DNA of 64,000 bases from Bacteroidales bacterium (GTDB lineage: Bacteria > Bacteroidota > Bacteroidia > Bacteroidales > DTU049). The number at the start of each line of letters is the position of its first letter. Position 1 is the stretch's first letter. Of the stretch, positions 19,001 through 26,411 are shown piece after piece. The translations under genes and the position numbers were made by a program. The stretch lies in NCBI GenBank assembly GCA_026418905.1, contig JAOAAK010000020.1, positions 1-64,000 on the forward strand, given 5' to 3'. The notes under the pieces are model-generated. The model was not told where the DNA came from. It worked only from the letters and a program-made list of their open reading frames with translations, and made no database searches.

Positions 19001-19779
19001 TAGTTTGGATTATGACGTCCCTGATACATATTACCATACTTGTCAAATAGATAGTTGTAACCAATGTCGCTCCAACCAAGTGTGTTTACATGATAATTCC
19101 AATAGCTGTATACCACAGCTGCTCCATCCGTATAGGTATTTGGTGATGCACCATGATGAACTACCGTATGAGTCGGATTGATGTAAGTGATAGTATATGT
19201 GGGATTTAAACATGCATTATTACTTCCACACCAGCCTGATCGACCAATGTAAGAAGGAAAAGCAGGACAGGACTTGGGATGATCCTCGGGTGATGGATGA
19301 AGCAAACCACGATCCTCGTAATTACTCTCGGGAACAAATTGAAATGAAATTCGAATTTCTTCAATTTTGCATCTGACAGGTGCATAAAGTATGGCTTCAA
19401 TGCTGTCGTGCTCGCCCATATCTATACCAAAAAGAAGATCAGTCCAAAATAGACCTGTGGGAGTTTCTTCAGGAGTCACGAATGCATCAGCATTTTTCCA
19501 GAAATCCCATTTTCCTTCTTTTTTGTGGACTCTGTAAGTAAGTAAAAATTCATTTCTCTCAACTTCATATGAAAAACATCGCCAACCTATTCCAAAGCTA
19601 TTAAAAGAGATGGGTGAAGCAAGTTTAAAATAATATCCCCCTTCTTGAGTTAATTTAAAATCGTTAATTTGAACTTCAACATTTTGATTTTTCTTAGATT
19701 GTGATGGGGATATTTCTAAGACTTGACCACGTACGAACACAAAGCTCAAGAAAAACGAAAATACTAAAAGGATCTTCAT
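16048..19779 (-). CDS. Secreted PGRP-type N-acetylmuramoyl-L-alanine amidase with PKD and T9SS domains
   Basis: The product is 1243 aa with a signal peptide (MKILLVFSFFLSFVFVRGQ). Residues about 170-370 form an Amidase_2/PGRP domain. Zinc ligands are visible as His208 or His209 in TVVHHGA, His340 in ICGHRDV and Cys350 in TTCPGD, so it should cleave the MurNAc-L-Ala bond of peptidoglycan. Two similar LamG/concanavalin-like modules follow (about 440-620 and 700-900; each has 'W.I.(N/D)G.L.Q.DESL(T/S)N.NI' and 'RGN(A/S)Y.V(Y/W)FR'), then a fibronectin/Ig-like part, a PKD domain (FLWDFGDGQTST) and a C-terminal T9SS sorting domain (IYIYPIPFEHEL to the end). Export to the surface suggests action on peptidoglycan outside the cell rather than housekeeping turnover, but this is inference. 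Confidence 0.9.
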   Translation of the reverse strand: MKILLVFSFFLSFVFVRGQVLEISPSQSKKNQNVEVQINDFKLTQEGGYYFKLASPISFNSFGIGWRCFSYEVERNEFLLTYRVHKKEGKWDFWKNADAFVTPEETPTGLFWTDLLFGIDMGEHDSIEAILYAPVRCKIEEIRISFQFVPESNYEDRGLLHPSPEDHPKSCPAFPSYIGRSGWCGSNNACLNPTYTITYINPTHTVVHHGASPNTYTDGAAVVYSYWNYHVNTLGWSDIGYNYLFDKYGNMYQGRHNPNYLNPSNYRDVKGAHAGASNSYSIGINFLGNADVTVPTAVQLDKCAQFLAWWYHHYGFDPTSSASIVLQSGGTGTVKRICGHRDVNVGGTTCPGDTLYNKLSFIRTETKNKILACSQPSDNIPPATTINIDGNVLNDWRGNDFWVEFDDYDNPGGSGIDTSFFQVIEYNGTEWRCNAQHGMFNDNFNGPTIHPDWTIVSGNWSIDNGRLKQSDESLTNPNIYASLTQTSQHVYLYQYAGRIEGTGTNRRFGFFFFASDATQTYRGNAYMVYFRADGDNVEIYKSTNNSISGILAQGTYVIDPNVWYDFKVTYNPSTGTIKVYVNNTFVVSWTDPNPLTSGNYISLRTGGCIGIYDDFKVRVSRDHLEFITVGSQSNKMIRYQSPTKSQEACRINTVVLDKAKNWSNVVIKNVKIDWTRPTTQFSVSGWQTSDFIVNFQDSDNVNGSGVSRRFYQARCWNGNKWTANSQAGFIYDDINSSSLSSWTVQTGTWIINNGDTLVQTDESLSNTNIWTYLKQDLSNRYLYEFDMKIEGSGTNIRAGFHYMSDSASLTNRGNSYFVWFRIKPATQEKYLEFYKVYNDVFEQVKVLPCNIQLGKWYNVKIIFDRITGETFVYLDDVLVGEWKDDAPFSTGKYISFRSGNSRLSINNVKVYRTRYPQVTISTQGNGAHILYDNINPSTPGAKIVSLVTDSAHNISLAFECLVNVDLTSPVFSWVRDGINIDVDTLYDSQVYSASWEAQDPNSGISQYWFALGTAPGLDDVITWASTGTLTQITIPLPSLVYGQRYYASIRALNGAGKDSYAYSDGFVYWTQNLPQAAFHPDQDTVFLPNATVTFINESQNATTFLWDFGDGQTSTQVNPVHTYTTSGSYTVSLIASNSPLPSDTLVVPQCVTVLNSSFVSEFEMGIYIYPIPFEHELSIRFEKPFSGKVSLYDMIGQIVFQDVIDNRELVQVKQLASLSEGQYMLLLQSSSGDYTRVLIQKIK

Positions 19780-19792
19780 ACATTTCTTTTTT

Positions 19793-19824
19793 CAAAGATA
19801 TCATATATAAACAAATAAAACAAA
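19793..19824 (-). promoter_or_regulatory. Complete Bacteroidota promoter (TTTG-N20-TATCTTTG) for the amidase
   Basis: On the minus strand TTTG (19824-19821) is followed after exactly 20 bases by TATCTTTG (19800-19793), which ends 13 bases before the ATG. The -33 TTTG falls in the T-tract of the upstream floA terminator. It is one of the best promoter matches in the window. Confidence 0.7.
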
Positions 19825-19846
19825 AAAGCAGCCCGAAGGCTGCTTT
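19825..19846 (-). terminator. Rho-independent terminator of clpS-nfeD-floA
   Basis: Minus-strand hairpin AAAGCAGCC / GGCTGCTTT with a four-base loop, followed by a run of T and TTTTG. It begins three bases after the floA stop codon. Confidence 0.85.
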
Positions 19847-19848
19847 AA

Positions 19849-20856
19849 TTATTGTTGGGAGCTATCTTGTTGCCCTGGCCGGGCAATGGATTCACGCATA
19901 GTTGTATCCGCTTGAATGTTTTTAAGACGATAATAATCCATAATGCCAAGATTGCCCGTTCTGAAAGCTTCTGCGATGGCTTTCGGAATCTCAGCTTCGG
20001 CTTCGATCACCTTGGCACGTGCACGTTGTGCTTCTGCTTTCATTTCTTGCTCAAGGGCAACTGCCATAGCTCTACGCTCTTCTGCTTTAGCTTGAGCAAT
20101 ATTCTTATCTGCTTGAGCTTGATCCATCTGAAGAATAGCTCCAATGTTCTTACCTACATTAATGTCTGCAATATCAATGGAGAGAATCTCGAAAGCCGTT
20201 CCAGCATCAAGTCCACGAGCTAGAACTACCTTGGATATTTTATCCGGATTCTCCATCACTTCTTTATGGTTTTCACTGCTACCAATAGCTGTAACTATAC
20301 CTTCACCAACCCGGGCAATGATGGTTTCCTCACCAGCCCCACCAACCAGCTGTTTAATATTGGCACGTACAGTAATTCGAGCAAAAACTATCAACTGAAT
20401 ACCATCCTTTGCCACCGCCGTCACCGCTGGAGTACTGATCACTTTTGGATTTACACTCATCTGCACTGCTTCAAAAACATCACGACCCGCCAAATCAATA
20501 GCAGCAGCAGCCTTAAAATCAAGTGGAATATTTGCTTTATCCGCTGATATAAGAGCTCGAACCACATTCTTAACACGACCCCCCGCCAGGTAATGAGCCT
20601 CTAGTTCATCTCTATTTAATTTAATCCCAGCCTTCCACGACGTAATCATGGCATCCACAATTACACGAGGTGGCACTTTACGCCATCTCATTAAAATAAG
20701 CTGAATCAGAGAAATTCGAACACCAGAAATTAAAGCATTGAACCACAGCCCAATAGGAATTAAATAAAAAAACAACCACAACAACACCAGAATTCCCAGA
20801 ATCATCAAAAGAATGGGACCAGTTTCAGATTTCAATAAAATGAATAAAACTTCCAT
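19849..20856 (-). CDS. floA: Flotillin-like membrane scaffold FloA (SPFH family, UPF0365)
   Basis: FloA-type proteins form oligomeric scaffolds in membrane microdomains. The 335 aa match the family length. The N-terminus has a hydrophobic hairpin (about 14-35) followed by the SPFH domain ([51 protein letters not shown]). The second half has [19 protein letters not shown] and an Ala/Glu/Lys-rich coiled coil (about 230-300). It follows nfeD by three bases, the NfeD-flotillin pairing seen across bacteria in which NfeD is thought to assist the flotillin. Confidence 0.95.
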   Translation of the reverse strand: MEVLFILLKSETGPILLMILGILVLLWLFFYLIPIGLWFNALISGVRISLIQLILMRWRKVPPRVIVDAMITSWKAGIKLNRDELEAHYLAGGRVKNVVRALISADKANIPLDFKAAAAIDLAGRDVFEAVQMSVNPKVISTPAVTAVAKDGIQLIVFARITVRANIKQLVGGAGEETIIARVGEGIVTAIGSSENHKEVMENPDKISKVVLARGLDAGTAFEILSIDIADINVGKNIGAILQMDQAQADKNIAQAKAEERRAMAVALEQEMKAEAQRARAKVIEAEAEIPKAIAEAFRTGNLGIMDYYRLKNIQADTTMRESIARPGQQDSSQQ

Positions 20857-20859
20857 TTT

Positions 20860-21333
20860 TTACTCTTTTTTTAATGGTTCTACATAAATTTTATATCCTT
20901 CAATCTTGACAATCTTAACAGAAACATTTTTTTCAACAAACTCGCCAGAGGAGTGAACTTCCATGATTTCATTACGAATTAGAGCTTTACCAGAAGGAGT
21001 TAATTTCGAAACCGTAACACCAATGTCTCCCACCTCGACAACATTGTTAACCTCATTAACTTTGCTGTCAATAGCATTATTCAAAGCAATTCTATTCCAC
21101 GTTTTTGATTTCATGACAAAATACATAAGTACAACAAAAGCCACAAGTGTAGAAATCAGCGTAATATGGCCAGCTTCAGTTCCGTATACTTTATAAGACT
21201 GATAAACACCAATTAAAATCGATATAGCACCTAGTATACCTGCTACAAAACCTGGCAAAATCAAAAATTCCAGAATGAGCAACAACATCCCAAGTACGAT
21301 CAAAAAAATGATAGCCGTCCATGTCATGATCAT
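20860..21333 (-). CDS. NfeD-like membrane protein
   Basis: This 157-aa protein has three to four transmembrane helices in residues about 5-85 (WTAIIFLIVLGMLLLILEF, FVAGILGAISILIGVY, ITLISTLVAFVVLMYFV) and a C-terminal OB-fold domain (about 100-157, with GDIGVTVSKLTPSGKALI and KIEGYKIYVEPL) typical of NfeD. It is the short form without the ClpP-like protease domain. Its ATG overlaps the clpS stop (ATGA) and it is three bases from floA, so the three genes are one transcription unit. The NfeD OB-fold is thought to bind the partner flotillin. Confidence 0.88.
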   Translation of the reverse strand: MIMTWTAIIFLIVLGMLLLILEFLILPGFVAGILGAISILIGVYQSYKVYGTEAGHITLISTLVAFVVLMYFVMKSKTWNRIALNNAIDSKVNEVNNVVEVGDIGVTVSKLTPSGKALIRNEIMEVHSSGEFVEKNVSVKIVKIEGYKIYVEPLKKE

Positions 21334-21599
21334 TCAATTTTAGAACTGAGGTTACATGATCTTAATTCTTCTTGATATTGACTTAGCAACTCAGGCGAAC
21401 CTGTTTTTAAGATGCATGTACCTCTCAAATGAGTGATTAAAGTAATTTGATATGCTTGTTCCTCCGAAAATTCAAAAATACTCATCAAACATTCTAAGAC
21501 ATATTCAAACGTATTGACGTTGTCATTGATTAGATATAATGATCTGATCGCTTCTTTATCTTGATTTTGTTCGAGCTTTTTTCTTTTTTCAATTACCAC
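21330..21599 (-). CDS. clpS: ClpS-like adaptor of the Clp protease, GTG start
   Basis: The 89-aa product has the ClpS core: LYLINDNVNTFEYVLECL (the NDxxxT substrate-binding loop), then ITLITHLRGTCILKTGSPELL matching the usual 'H..G...V..G..E.A' strand and helix. ClpS brings N-degron substrates to ClpAP/ClpCP. The first codon is GTG and there is no in-frame ATG before the conserved core. The GTG lies 17 bases after a TAnnTTTG box, which supports it. Bacteroidota ClpS proteins are short like this one. Linkage to nfeD-floA by a four-base overlap suggests a protein-quality or membrane-stress theme, which is inference. Confidence 0.82.
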   Translation of the reverse strand: MVIEKRKKLEQNQDKEAIRSLYLINDNVNTFEYVLECLMSIFEFSEEQAYQITLITHLRGTCILKTGSPELLSQYQEELRSCNLSSKIE

Positions 21600-21616
21600 G
21601 TTTCGAAATTGTTTTA

Positions 21617-21624
21617 CAAAAATA
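21617..21624 (-). promoter_or_regulatory. -7 promoter element for clpS-nfeD-floA
   Basis: TATTTTTG on the minus strand matches TAnnTTTG and ends 17 bases before the GTG start of clpS. Confidence 0.45.
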
Positions 21625-21684
21625 AAACTTTTTACTTAATCAAAAAAAATTTATAAAAGATATTGTTTTAATATATTCAAAGTA

Positions 21685-22479
21685 TTATTTTCGTATAAAT
21701 CTATACGTAATGGTTCCTCTTTGAATTTCGGGTGCATCTTCGTCTTTGTTAAATCTGGCCTTAAGTGCTGCCTCCTTAGCAAGATCCCAAAGAGGACCTG
21801 GTTTTGCTGTTGTTCCCACTGCACCAGGTTCTGCACGAGTAACGTTACCATCTCTGTCAACCCATATAGTAACAACCACAATCCCCTGTTCTTCCTCATC
21901 ATAGGACGGTAATGGTAAATTTCTTACACTCCTGCCAACCAGAGAATACGAAGGACCGGTTCCGCCTCCAGTACCAGTTCCTACTCCCCCACCTGCTCCA
22001 CCACCACTTCCTGGTCCGCTTCCAGTACCACCACCTCCGCCATTACTCCCTTTTCCGCTACCTTTTCCTTGTCCCCAAGCATAATTTTTCAAACGTTCAT
22101 CAATCTGGGTGTTTTGCTGATTTTCTTGTGAAGTAGATTGTGATGTTGGATTGCTAACATTATTTTCTTCCACTCGCTCAGTCGTGGTAGGTTGTCGATT
22201 TTCAGGAACAACATAATCTACAGGTTCGGTATTTTGCGTCAAAATTTGTTCGAGTGGTTTTGGATTCGAGGGAAGTTTATATTCCTCCGGATTATCAATA
22301 GCTGTCGAACTACTTTCACTTCCTCCACCACCTCCCCCTCCTACTTCGATCACTACCCCTTGCTCCTCGGGTAATGGCAAAGGAGTTCTGAAAGCCATTA
22401 AGAAAAGGAGCACTATGATCAACACTGTTATAAGTGCTGTCAAACCTGCCGACTTATATTGCTCGCTCGACATTTTCAT
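21685..22479 (-). CDS. TonB-like energy transducer with glycine-rich linker
   Basis: The product is 264 aa. A single N-terminal transmembrane helix (about 12-30, ALITVLIIVLLFLMAF) is followed by a Pro/Asn/Gln-rich periplasmic segment, then an extreme Gly/Ser linker (about 135-175), and a C-terminal TonB-like domain (about 185-264, with LPSYDEEEQGIVVVTIWVDRDGNV and AALKARF). TonB links proton motive force captured by ExbBD to outer-membrane transporters. The gene overlaps exbD by four bases and completes an exbB-exbD-tonB order. The Gly linker replaces the Pro-rich rod of classic TonB. It could equally be a TolA-like partner of a TolQR pair; sequence does not decide. Confidence 0.8.
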   Translation of the reverse strand: MKMSSEQYKSAGLTALITVLIIVLLFLMAFRTPLPLPEEQGVVIEVGGGGGGGSESSSTAIDNPEEYKLPSNPKPLEQILTQNTEPVDYVVPENRQPTTTERVEENNVSNPTSQSTSQENQQNTQIDERLKNYAWGQGKGSGKGSNGGGGGTGSGPGSGGGAGGGVGTGTGGGTGPSYSLVGRSVRNLPLPSYDEEEQGIVVVTIWVDRDGNVTRAEPGAVGTTAKPGPLWDLAKEAALKARFNKDEDAPEIQRGTITYRFIRK

Positions 22480-22904
22480 GGTTTATCAGGTCTGGTTGCT
22501 AATATTACCTTATGGGTTGTATTATTTACTTTATTAATGTTGTTGACTATATCAATCACGTTGACAGCAAACTGAATAGGTACAGTTGCATCAGTTCTGA
22601 GAACCACGGAGGCATCCGTTTGCCCAGCAAGAGCGTTGACAATTCCACTTTTCAAACCTTTTTCATCCACTGGAATATTTTCGATATAATATTGATATTT
22701 TGCATCGATATACACATTTACAGCTCGTTTAGGTGCCATAACTCGTTCACTTTTACTGCTTGGCAGCAAAAGTTTAATTGCATTAGGGCTAATTAAAGTA
22801 GAAGTCAACATAAAAAAAATCAATAACAGAAAAACTAAATCACTCATAGAAGCGCTATTTACGTCAATCCCTCTTCTGTTTCGCATACGCAGATTCATAG
22901 GCAC
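22476..22904 (-). CDS. exbD: ExbD/TolR-family proton-channel subunit
   Basis: The 142-aa protein has one N-terminal membrane helix (SMSDLVFLLLIFFMLTSTL, about 18-36) in which the Asp of 'SMSDLVFLLLIFF' is the proton-carrying residue of the family. The periplasmic domain (about 50-142) has VNVYIDAKYQYYIENIPV and SVVLRTDATVPIQFAVNVIDIV. The start is 22904 or an ATG two codons later. It lies nine bases after exbB and overlaps the TonB-like gene, so the three form one operon. Confidence 0.88.
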   Translation of the reverse strand: MPMNLRMRNRRGIDVNSASMSDLVFLLLIFFMLTSTLISPNAIKLLLPSSKSERVMAPKRAVNVYIDAKYQYYIENIPVDEKGLKSGIVNALAGQTDASVVLRTDATVPIQFAVNVIDIVNNINKVNNTTHKVILATRPDKP

Positions 22905-22913
22905 TACATTTTA

Positions 22914-23630
22914 TTATGAAATAGGTTCATTTAATATATCCATAAATTCTGTAGCACGAGCTTCCAAGATAAAAACAATTTTTTCAATTCTTCCCACAAT
23001 TATATTGTAAGCCAAGCTTGCTAGAATGCCCACAATAAGACCACCTACAGTTGTCACCATAGCTTCATAGATACCTCCCGAAAGCATGGAAATGTCGATG
23101 TTGTTTCCAGATTTTGAAAGGTTATAGAAAGCATTTATCATGCCTGTAACCGTACCCAAAAAGCCAATGGAAGGAGCCACACTGGCAATTGTTGAGAGAA
23201 AAGCTACGCTTTTTTCTAGCTTAGCTACTTCTAGTTTTCCCACATTTTCAATAGCTGCAGCAATATCTTCAAGGGGCCTTCCGATGCGAGAAACCCCTTT
23301 TTCTATCATCCGAGAAAGAGGTGTGTTACTAGCACGACACATGGCAAGAGCGGTATCTATTTTCCCATCTTTAATAAATTGCTTAATGTTCATCATAAAT
23401 CCCTGATCTTCTTTACCTGCTTTATTGGTTACAAAGTACCTTTCAAAGAATATATACAAAACCAAAATTAGCAAAATACCTAGTACGATCATGATCGGCC
23501 CTCCCTTGAGGGTCAACTCCCAATACGAAAGGGTATCATACCCCTGTGAAGTTTGAACAACATTAGCGGTATCACTTACCACATTGTTTGTCTTATTTAC
23601 CACAACATCTAGAAGAACTAGCAGATTCAT
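22914..23630 (-). CDS. exbB: ExbB/TolQ-family (MotA-like) proton-channel subunit
   Basis: The 238-aa product has three membrane helices (about 40-62, 135-158, 175-205) and the family signature GFLGTVTGMINAF in the second, with LSGGIYEAMVTTVGGLIVGI in the third. With ExbD it forms the proton-driven motor in the inner membrane that energises the TonB-like partner. A short Asn/Val-rich N-terminal extension before the first helix may be periplasmic. A TAnnTTTG box lies 17 bases upstream of the ATG. Confidence 0.9.
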   Translation of the reverse strand: MNLLVLLDVVVNKTNNVVSDTANVVQTSQGYDTLSYWELTLKGGPIMIVLGILLILVLYIFFERYFVTNKAGKEDQGFMMNIKQFIKDGKIDTALAMCRASNTPLSRMIEKGVSRIGRPLEDIAAAIENVGKLEVAKLEKSVAFLSTIASVAPSIGFLGTVTGMINAFYNLSKSGNNIDISMLSGGIYEAMVTTVGGLIVGILASLAYNIIVGRIEKIVFILEARATEFMDILNEPIS

Positions 23631-23647
23631 AATTTTTGAAATTTACA

Positions 23648-23655
23648 CAAAAATA
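23648..23655 (-). promoter_or_regulatory. -7 promoter element for exbB-exbD-tonB-like
   Basis: TATTTTTG on the minus strand matches TAnnTTTG and ends 17 bases before the exbB ATG. Confidence 0.45.
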
Positions 23656-23703
23656 ACAGTTTATTTGATAACGATTTTTTTATGAAAATTATTTTTTTCG
23701 TGT

Positions 23704-23736
23704 TTTGTTGTTTTTTTAAAAAAAATTATATATTTG
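23704..23736 (+). promoter_or_regulatory. Promoter of the tRNA-Asp gene
   Basis: TTTG (23704-23707), 21 bases, then TATATTTG (23729-23736), a full Bacteroidota -33/-7 pair. The tRNA starts 12 bases after the -7 element, consistent with a short 5' leader. Confidence 0.65.
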
Positions 23737-23747
23737 CACTGCAAAAC

Positions 23748-23821
23748 GGTCCGGTAGTTCAGTTGGTTAGAATGCATGCCTGTCACGCATGAGGTCGCGG
23801 GTTCGAGCCCCGTCCGGACCG
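23748..23821 (+). tRNA. tRNA-Asp (GTC)
   Basis: The 74-base cloverleaf has acceptor stem GGTCCGG pairing with CCGGACC, discriminator G, anticodon stem CATGC/GCATG around the loop CTGTCAC (anticodon GTC, Asp), and a T-loop GTTCGAG in stem GCGGG/CCCGT. CCA is not encoded. It lies alone on the plus strand, 10 bases from the convergent purE stop. Confidence 0.97.
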
Positions 23822-23831
23822 CTTAAATTTT

Positions 23832-24329
23832 TTAAAGCTTTCCTTCTTGTAATTTTTCGTTTTTCTCAACAACCTCTTTTTCAAGTTTCTCTTTGTAAGC
23901 AATGATTTTTTGTTGAATTTCAGAATCGGAAACACCAAGTATTTGAGTTGCTAAAATGGCAGCATTTTTAGCATTGTTCAAAGCCACGGTTGCAACTGGT
24001 ATTCCGCTTGGCATCTGAAGAATAGAAAGCACAGAATCCCATCCATCCATAGAAATGCTCGACTTAATAGGTACACCTATTACAGGCAAAGGTGTAAGCG
24101 CAGCAATAACACCTGGTAAATGTGCAGCTCCTCCTGCTCCAGCGATAATCACTCCAATACCTCTTTTATGGGCATCGGATGCAAATTCGAAAAGTCGCTT
24201 TGGCGCTCGATGTGCCGAAAGAATTTGCAATTCGTAAGGAATACCAAAATTTTCCAACATTTCTGCTGCTTGTCTCATGATCGACAAATCTGAATCTGAA
24301 CCCATTAAAATGCTAACTTTCTTACCCAT
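23832..24329 (-). CDS. purE: N5-carboxyaminoimidazole ribonucleotide mutase
   Basis: PurE moves the carboxyl group of N5-CAIR to give CAIR in purine synthesis. The 165 aa are full length. Motifs are GSDSDLSIMRQAA (residues about 8-20), LSAHRAPKRLFEF with the conserved Ala-His-Arg, GAGGAAHLPGVIAALTPLPV and MPSGIPVATVALNNAKNAA. The class I type implies a PurK partner elsewhere. A TAnnTTTG box lies 17 bases before the ATG. The extra Lys/Glu-rich C-terminal tail (about 145-165) is longer than in E. coli PurE. Confidence 0.95.
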   Translation of the reverse strand: MGKKVSILMGSDSDLSIMRQAAEMLENFGIPYELQILSAHRAPKRLFEFASDAHKRGIGVIIAGAGGAAHLPGVIAALTPLPVIGVPIKSSISMDGWDSVLSILQMPSGIPVATVALNNAKNAAILATQILGVSDSEIQQKIIAYKEKLEKEVVEKNEKLQEGKL

Positions 24330-24664
24330 AAGCGTAAAATTTTGCTCAAATGTAAAAAAAATAATAAATATGTTTTACACAAAATCCTTTTGTGTTGTTG
24401 TTGTTTAAAATAAAAGTTACTATACTGATTCATATTTAATGCCTTTACCCTATATCATAAATCTTAAAAAAAAATCATCACATTTTATTGTTCGTATCGC
24501 TCTTAATATTTTTCTGAAAAAAAAGAAAGTTATCTACTACTTGAAATTCAAATCTGATAACATAAGGTTTATCTTTGGCATGGTTATATTCTGCAAAAAT
24601 CAAAATATTGCCATCAGAATATAAGATGTCAAATATGGACTCTTAAACCTGAATTAAAAGAAGA
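24330..24664. other. Intergenic stretch between purE and cysE
   Basis: These 335 bases contain the purE promoter element. The remaining AT-rich sequence shows no supported gene; a 61-codon plus-strand frame (24439-24624) is Lys/Ile/Phe-rich and looks like chance. Confidence 0.55.
24347..24354 (-). promoter_or_regulatory. -7 promoter element for purE
   Basis: TACATTTG on the minus strand matches TAnnTTTG and ends 17 bases before the purE ATG. Confidence 0.45.
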
Positions 24665-25537
24665 TCAGATAGTTACTTTTGAATTAGGGGGAACGTCCGT
24701 TGTTATCCATGTGTTTCCTCCAATGATAGAATTTTGACCAATTCGAACTCTTCCCAAAATAGTAGCATTAGCATAAATGATGACATTGTCTTCTACTATG
24801 GGGTGGCGAGGTATACCTTTGACAGGATTTCCATTTTCATCCAAAGGAAAGCTTTTAGCACCTAATGTTACACCTTGGTATATTTTGACATTTTCACCTA
24901 TTATCGTTGTCTCACCTATTACAATACCAGTGCCATGATCCATAGCAAAATATGGTCCTATCGTTGCACCTGGGTGTATATCAATTCCAGTTTTGGAATG
25001 AGCAAGTTCGGTCATCATTCGTGGGAGAATAGGAACATTCTGGACGTACAGTTGATGTGCTATCCTATAATGCATCATGGCAAGGAAACCTGGATAGCAT
25101 AGGATAACCTCTCCATGATTTTTAGCAGCTGGGTCACCAAGAAAAGTTGCATGTGCATCTGTTATAAGCATTTCCTTAATAGTAGGCAGAGAATCCAAAA
25201 AAACCTCAACTTCCATCAATAATTTTGAAAAAAGTTTTTCATCATACTCGTCATTATTTAAGCCGTGATCATCACACCCATAACAAAATGATTTCTTAAG
25301 TAAGACCATCAGATTGCTTTTGGCTTCAAGTAACTTCGACAACAAAAAATCATTCAAAGCAACGGATTTTACAATATCTGTCGAAAAATAAGTAGGAAAA
25401 AGGATTTGTTTGCAGGTGCTGACAAATTCATCAACTTCTTTCCATTGTGGGAATATACCCGATGAACACTTTTGAATAAAAGGATATGTACTATCTATTC
25501 GATTAAGCTTCTTTATCAGCTGCTGCAAGTAGTTCAT
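24665..25537 (-). CDS. cysE: Serine O-acetyltransferase
   Basis: This enzyme makes O-acetylserine from serine and acetyl-CoA for cysteine synthesis. The 290 aa comprise a helical N-terminal domain (about 1-165, with [14 protein letters not shown] and [17 protein letters not shown]) and a left-handed beta-helix of hexapeptide repeats (about 175-280). Catalytic signatures are [29 protein letters not shown] and GVTLGAKSF. It resembles the EpsC-like form. The start at 25537 lies 35 bases inside the 3' end of the upstream zinc-ribbon gene; no later in-frame Met precedes the conserved part, so the overlap appears real. No cysK is in the window. Confidence 0.92.
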   Translation of the reverse strand: MNYLQQLIKKLNRIDSTYPFIQKCSSGIFPQWKEVDEFVSTCKQILFPTYFSTDIVKSVALNDFLLSKLLEAKSNLMVLLKKSFCYGCDDHGLNNDEYDEKLFSKLLMEVEVFLDSLPTIKEMLITDAHATFLGDPAAKNHGEVILCYPGFLAMMHYRIAHQLYVQNVPILPRMMTELAHSKTGIDIHPGATIGPYFAMDHGTGIVIGETTIIGENVKIYQGVTLGAKSFPLDENGNPVKGIPRHPIVEDNVIIYANATILGRVRIGQNSIIGGNTWITTDVPPNSKVTI

Positions 25538-26402
25538 CTAATTTCACTTTTTCAGCAATTTCGTTATCAACTAGGATTCTACCACAATATTCACAAATCA
25601 TTATTTTTTTATGCATGTTAATTTCCAATTGTCTTTGAGGTGGTATCTTGTTAAAACACCCACCACAAGCATCTCTTTCAATTTTCACAACTGCCAATCC
25701 ATTTTTTACGCTCGAACGAATTCGTTGGTATGCTATTTTATATCTGTCGTCAAGATTATCCCATGCTTTTTCTCTAAGTTCGAGCAAAAATTTTTCTTCT
25801 TTTTCTGTTTCTTTGATAATTTCTTGTAGTTCTGCTTCTTTTTCCACAAGAATTTCTTCTTTCGAGGCTATTTCTTTTTTAACCTCTTCTATTTCAAATT
25901 TTATTTGTTCAATTCTAGACTTTGCTTCGCGAATATGTTTTTCGAAAAGTTCAATCTCCAGTTGCTGATATTCAATTTCCTTCGAAATAGATTCATACTC
26001 CCTGTTATTGCGTATTTTTTTTAGATCTTCATTATATTTCTCAATTAACAGTCGAGATTGTTCAATAGATTGCTTGTTATGATTGATGAATTTTTCTTTT
26101 TCAGAGATTTCTTCAATAAAATTATTTAATCTTGTTTTTAGACCATCAATGCTATCCCGAAGATCTTGAACTTCCAGAGGTAACTCGCCTCGAATGATTC
26201 GTATTTTATCAATCTGGGTATCTATATTTTGAAGAGTATACAAAGCAACAAGTTTGTTGATAACAGCTTTTTCAACTGGATCCTGAATAACTTGTTCAGT
26301 CTTTTTAATCTCTGCTGATGATAACGTATCCAATGTTGCTTTCTTTTCTTTTTCTTTTTTATCTTTGGAAGAAGTTTTTGTAGATTTTTTCGATGTAGCC
26401 AT
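25503..26402 (-). CDS. Coiled-coil protein with C-terminal C4 zinc ribbon
   Basis: The 299-aa protein has a charged N-terminus (Lys/Thr/Ser-rich, 1-40), a long antiparallel-type coiled coil (about 50-235) rich in Glu/Lys/Ile, and a C-terminal zinc ribbon with paired cysteines [13 protein letters not shown] and [11 protein letters not shown]. This is the conserved 'C4-type zinc ribbon domain' family found next to nif3 in many genomes. Its role is unsettled, with links to RNA or ribosome regulation proposed. It starts nine bases after nif3 and overlaps cysE, so the three form one minus-strand operon. Confidence 0.85.
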   Translation of the reverse strand: MATSKKSTKTSSKDKKEKEKKATLDTLSSAEIKKTEQVIQDPVEKAVINKLVALYTLQNIDTQIDKIRIIRGELPLEVQDLRDSIDGLKTRLNNFIEEISEKEKFINHNKQSIEQSRLLIEKYNEDLKKIRNNREYESISKEIEYQQLEIELFEKHIREAKSRIEQIKFEIEEVKKEIASKEEILVEKEAELQEIIKETEKEEKFLLELREKAWDNLDDRYKIAYQRIRSSVKNGLAVVKIERDACGGCFNKIPPQRQLEINMHKKIMICEYCGRILVDNEIAEKVKLDELLAAADKEA

Positions 26403-26411
26403 AATTGTACA

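Noticed and set aside
21945-22075. Repetitive glycine codons taken for a CRISPR or DNA repeat
   Set aside because: They are in-frame low-complexity codons within the TonB-like gene; no direct repeats with spacers occur anywhere in the window.
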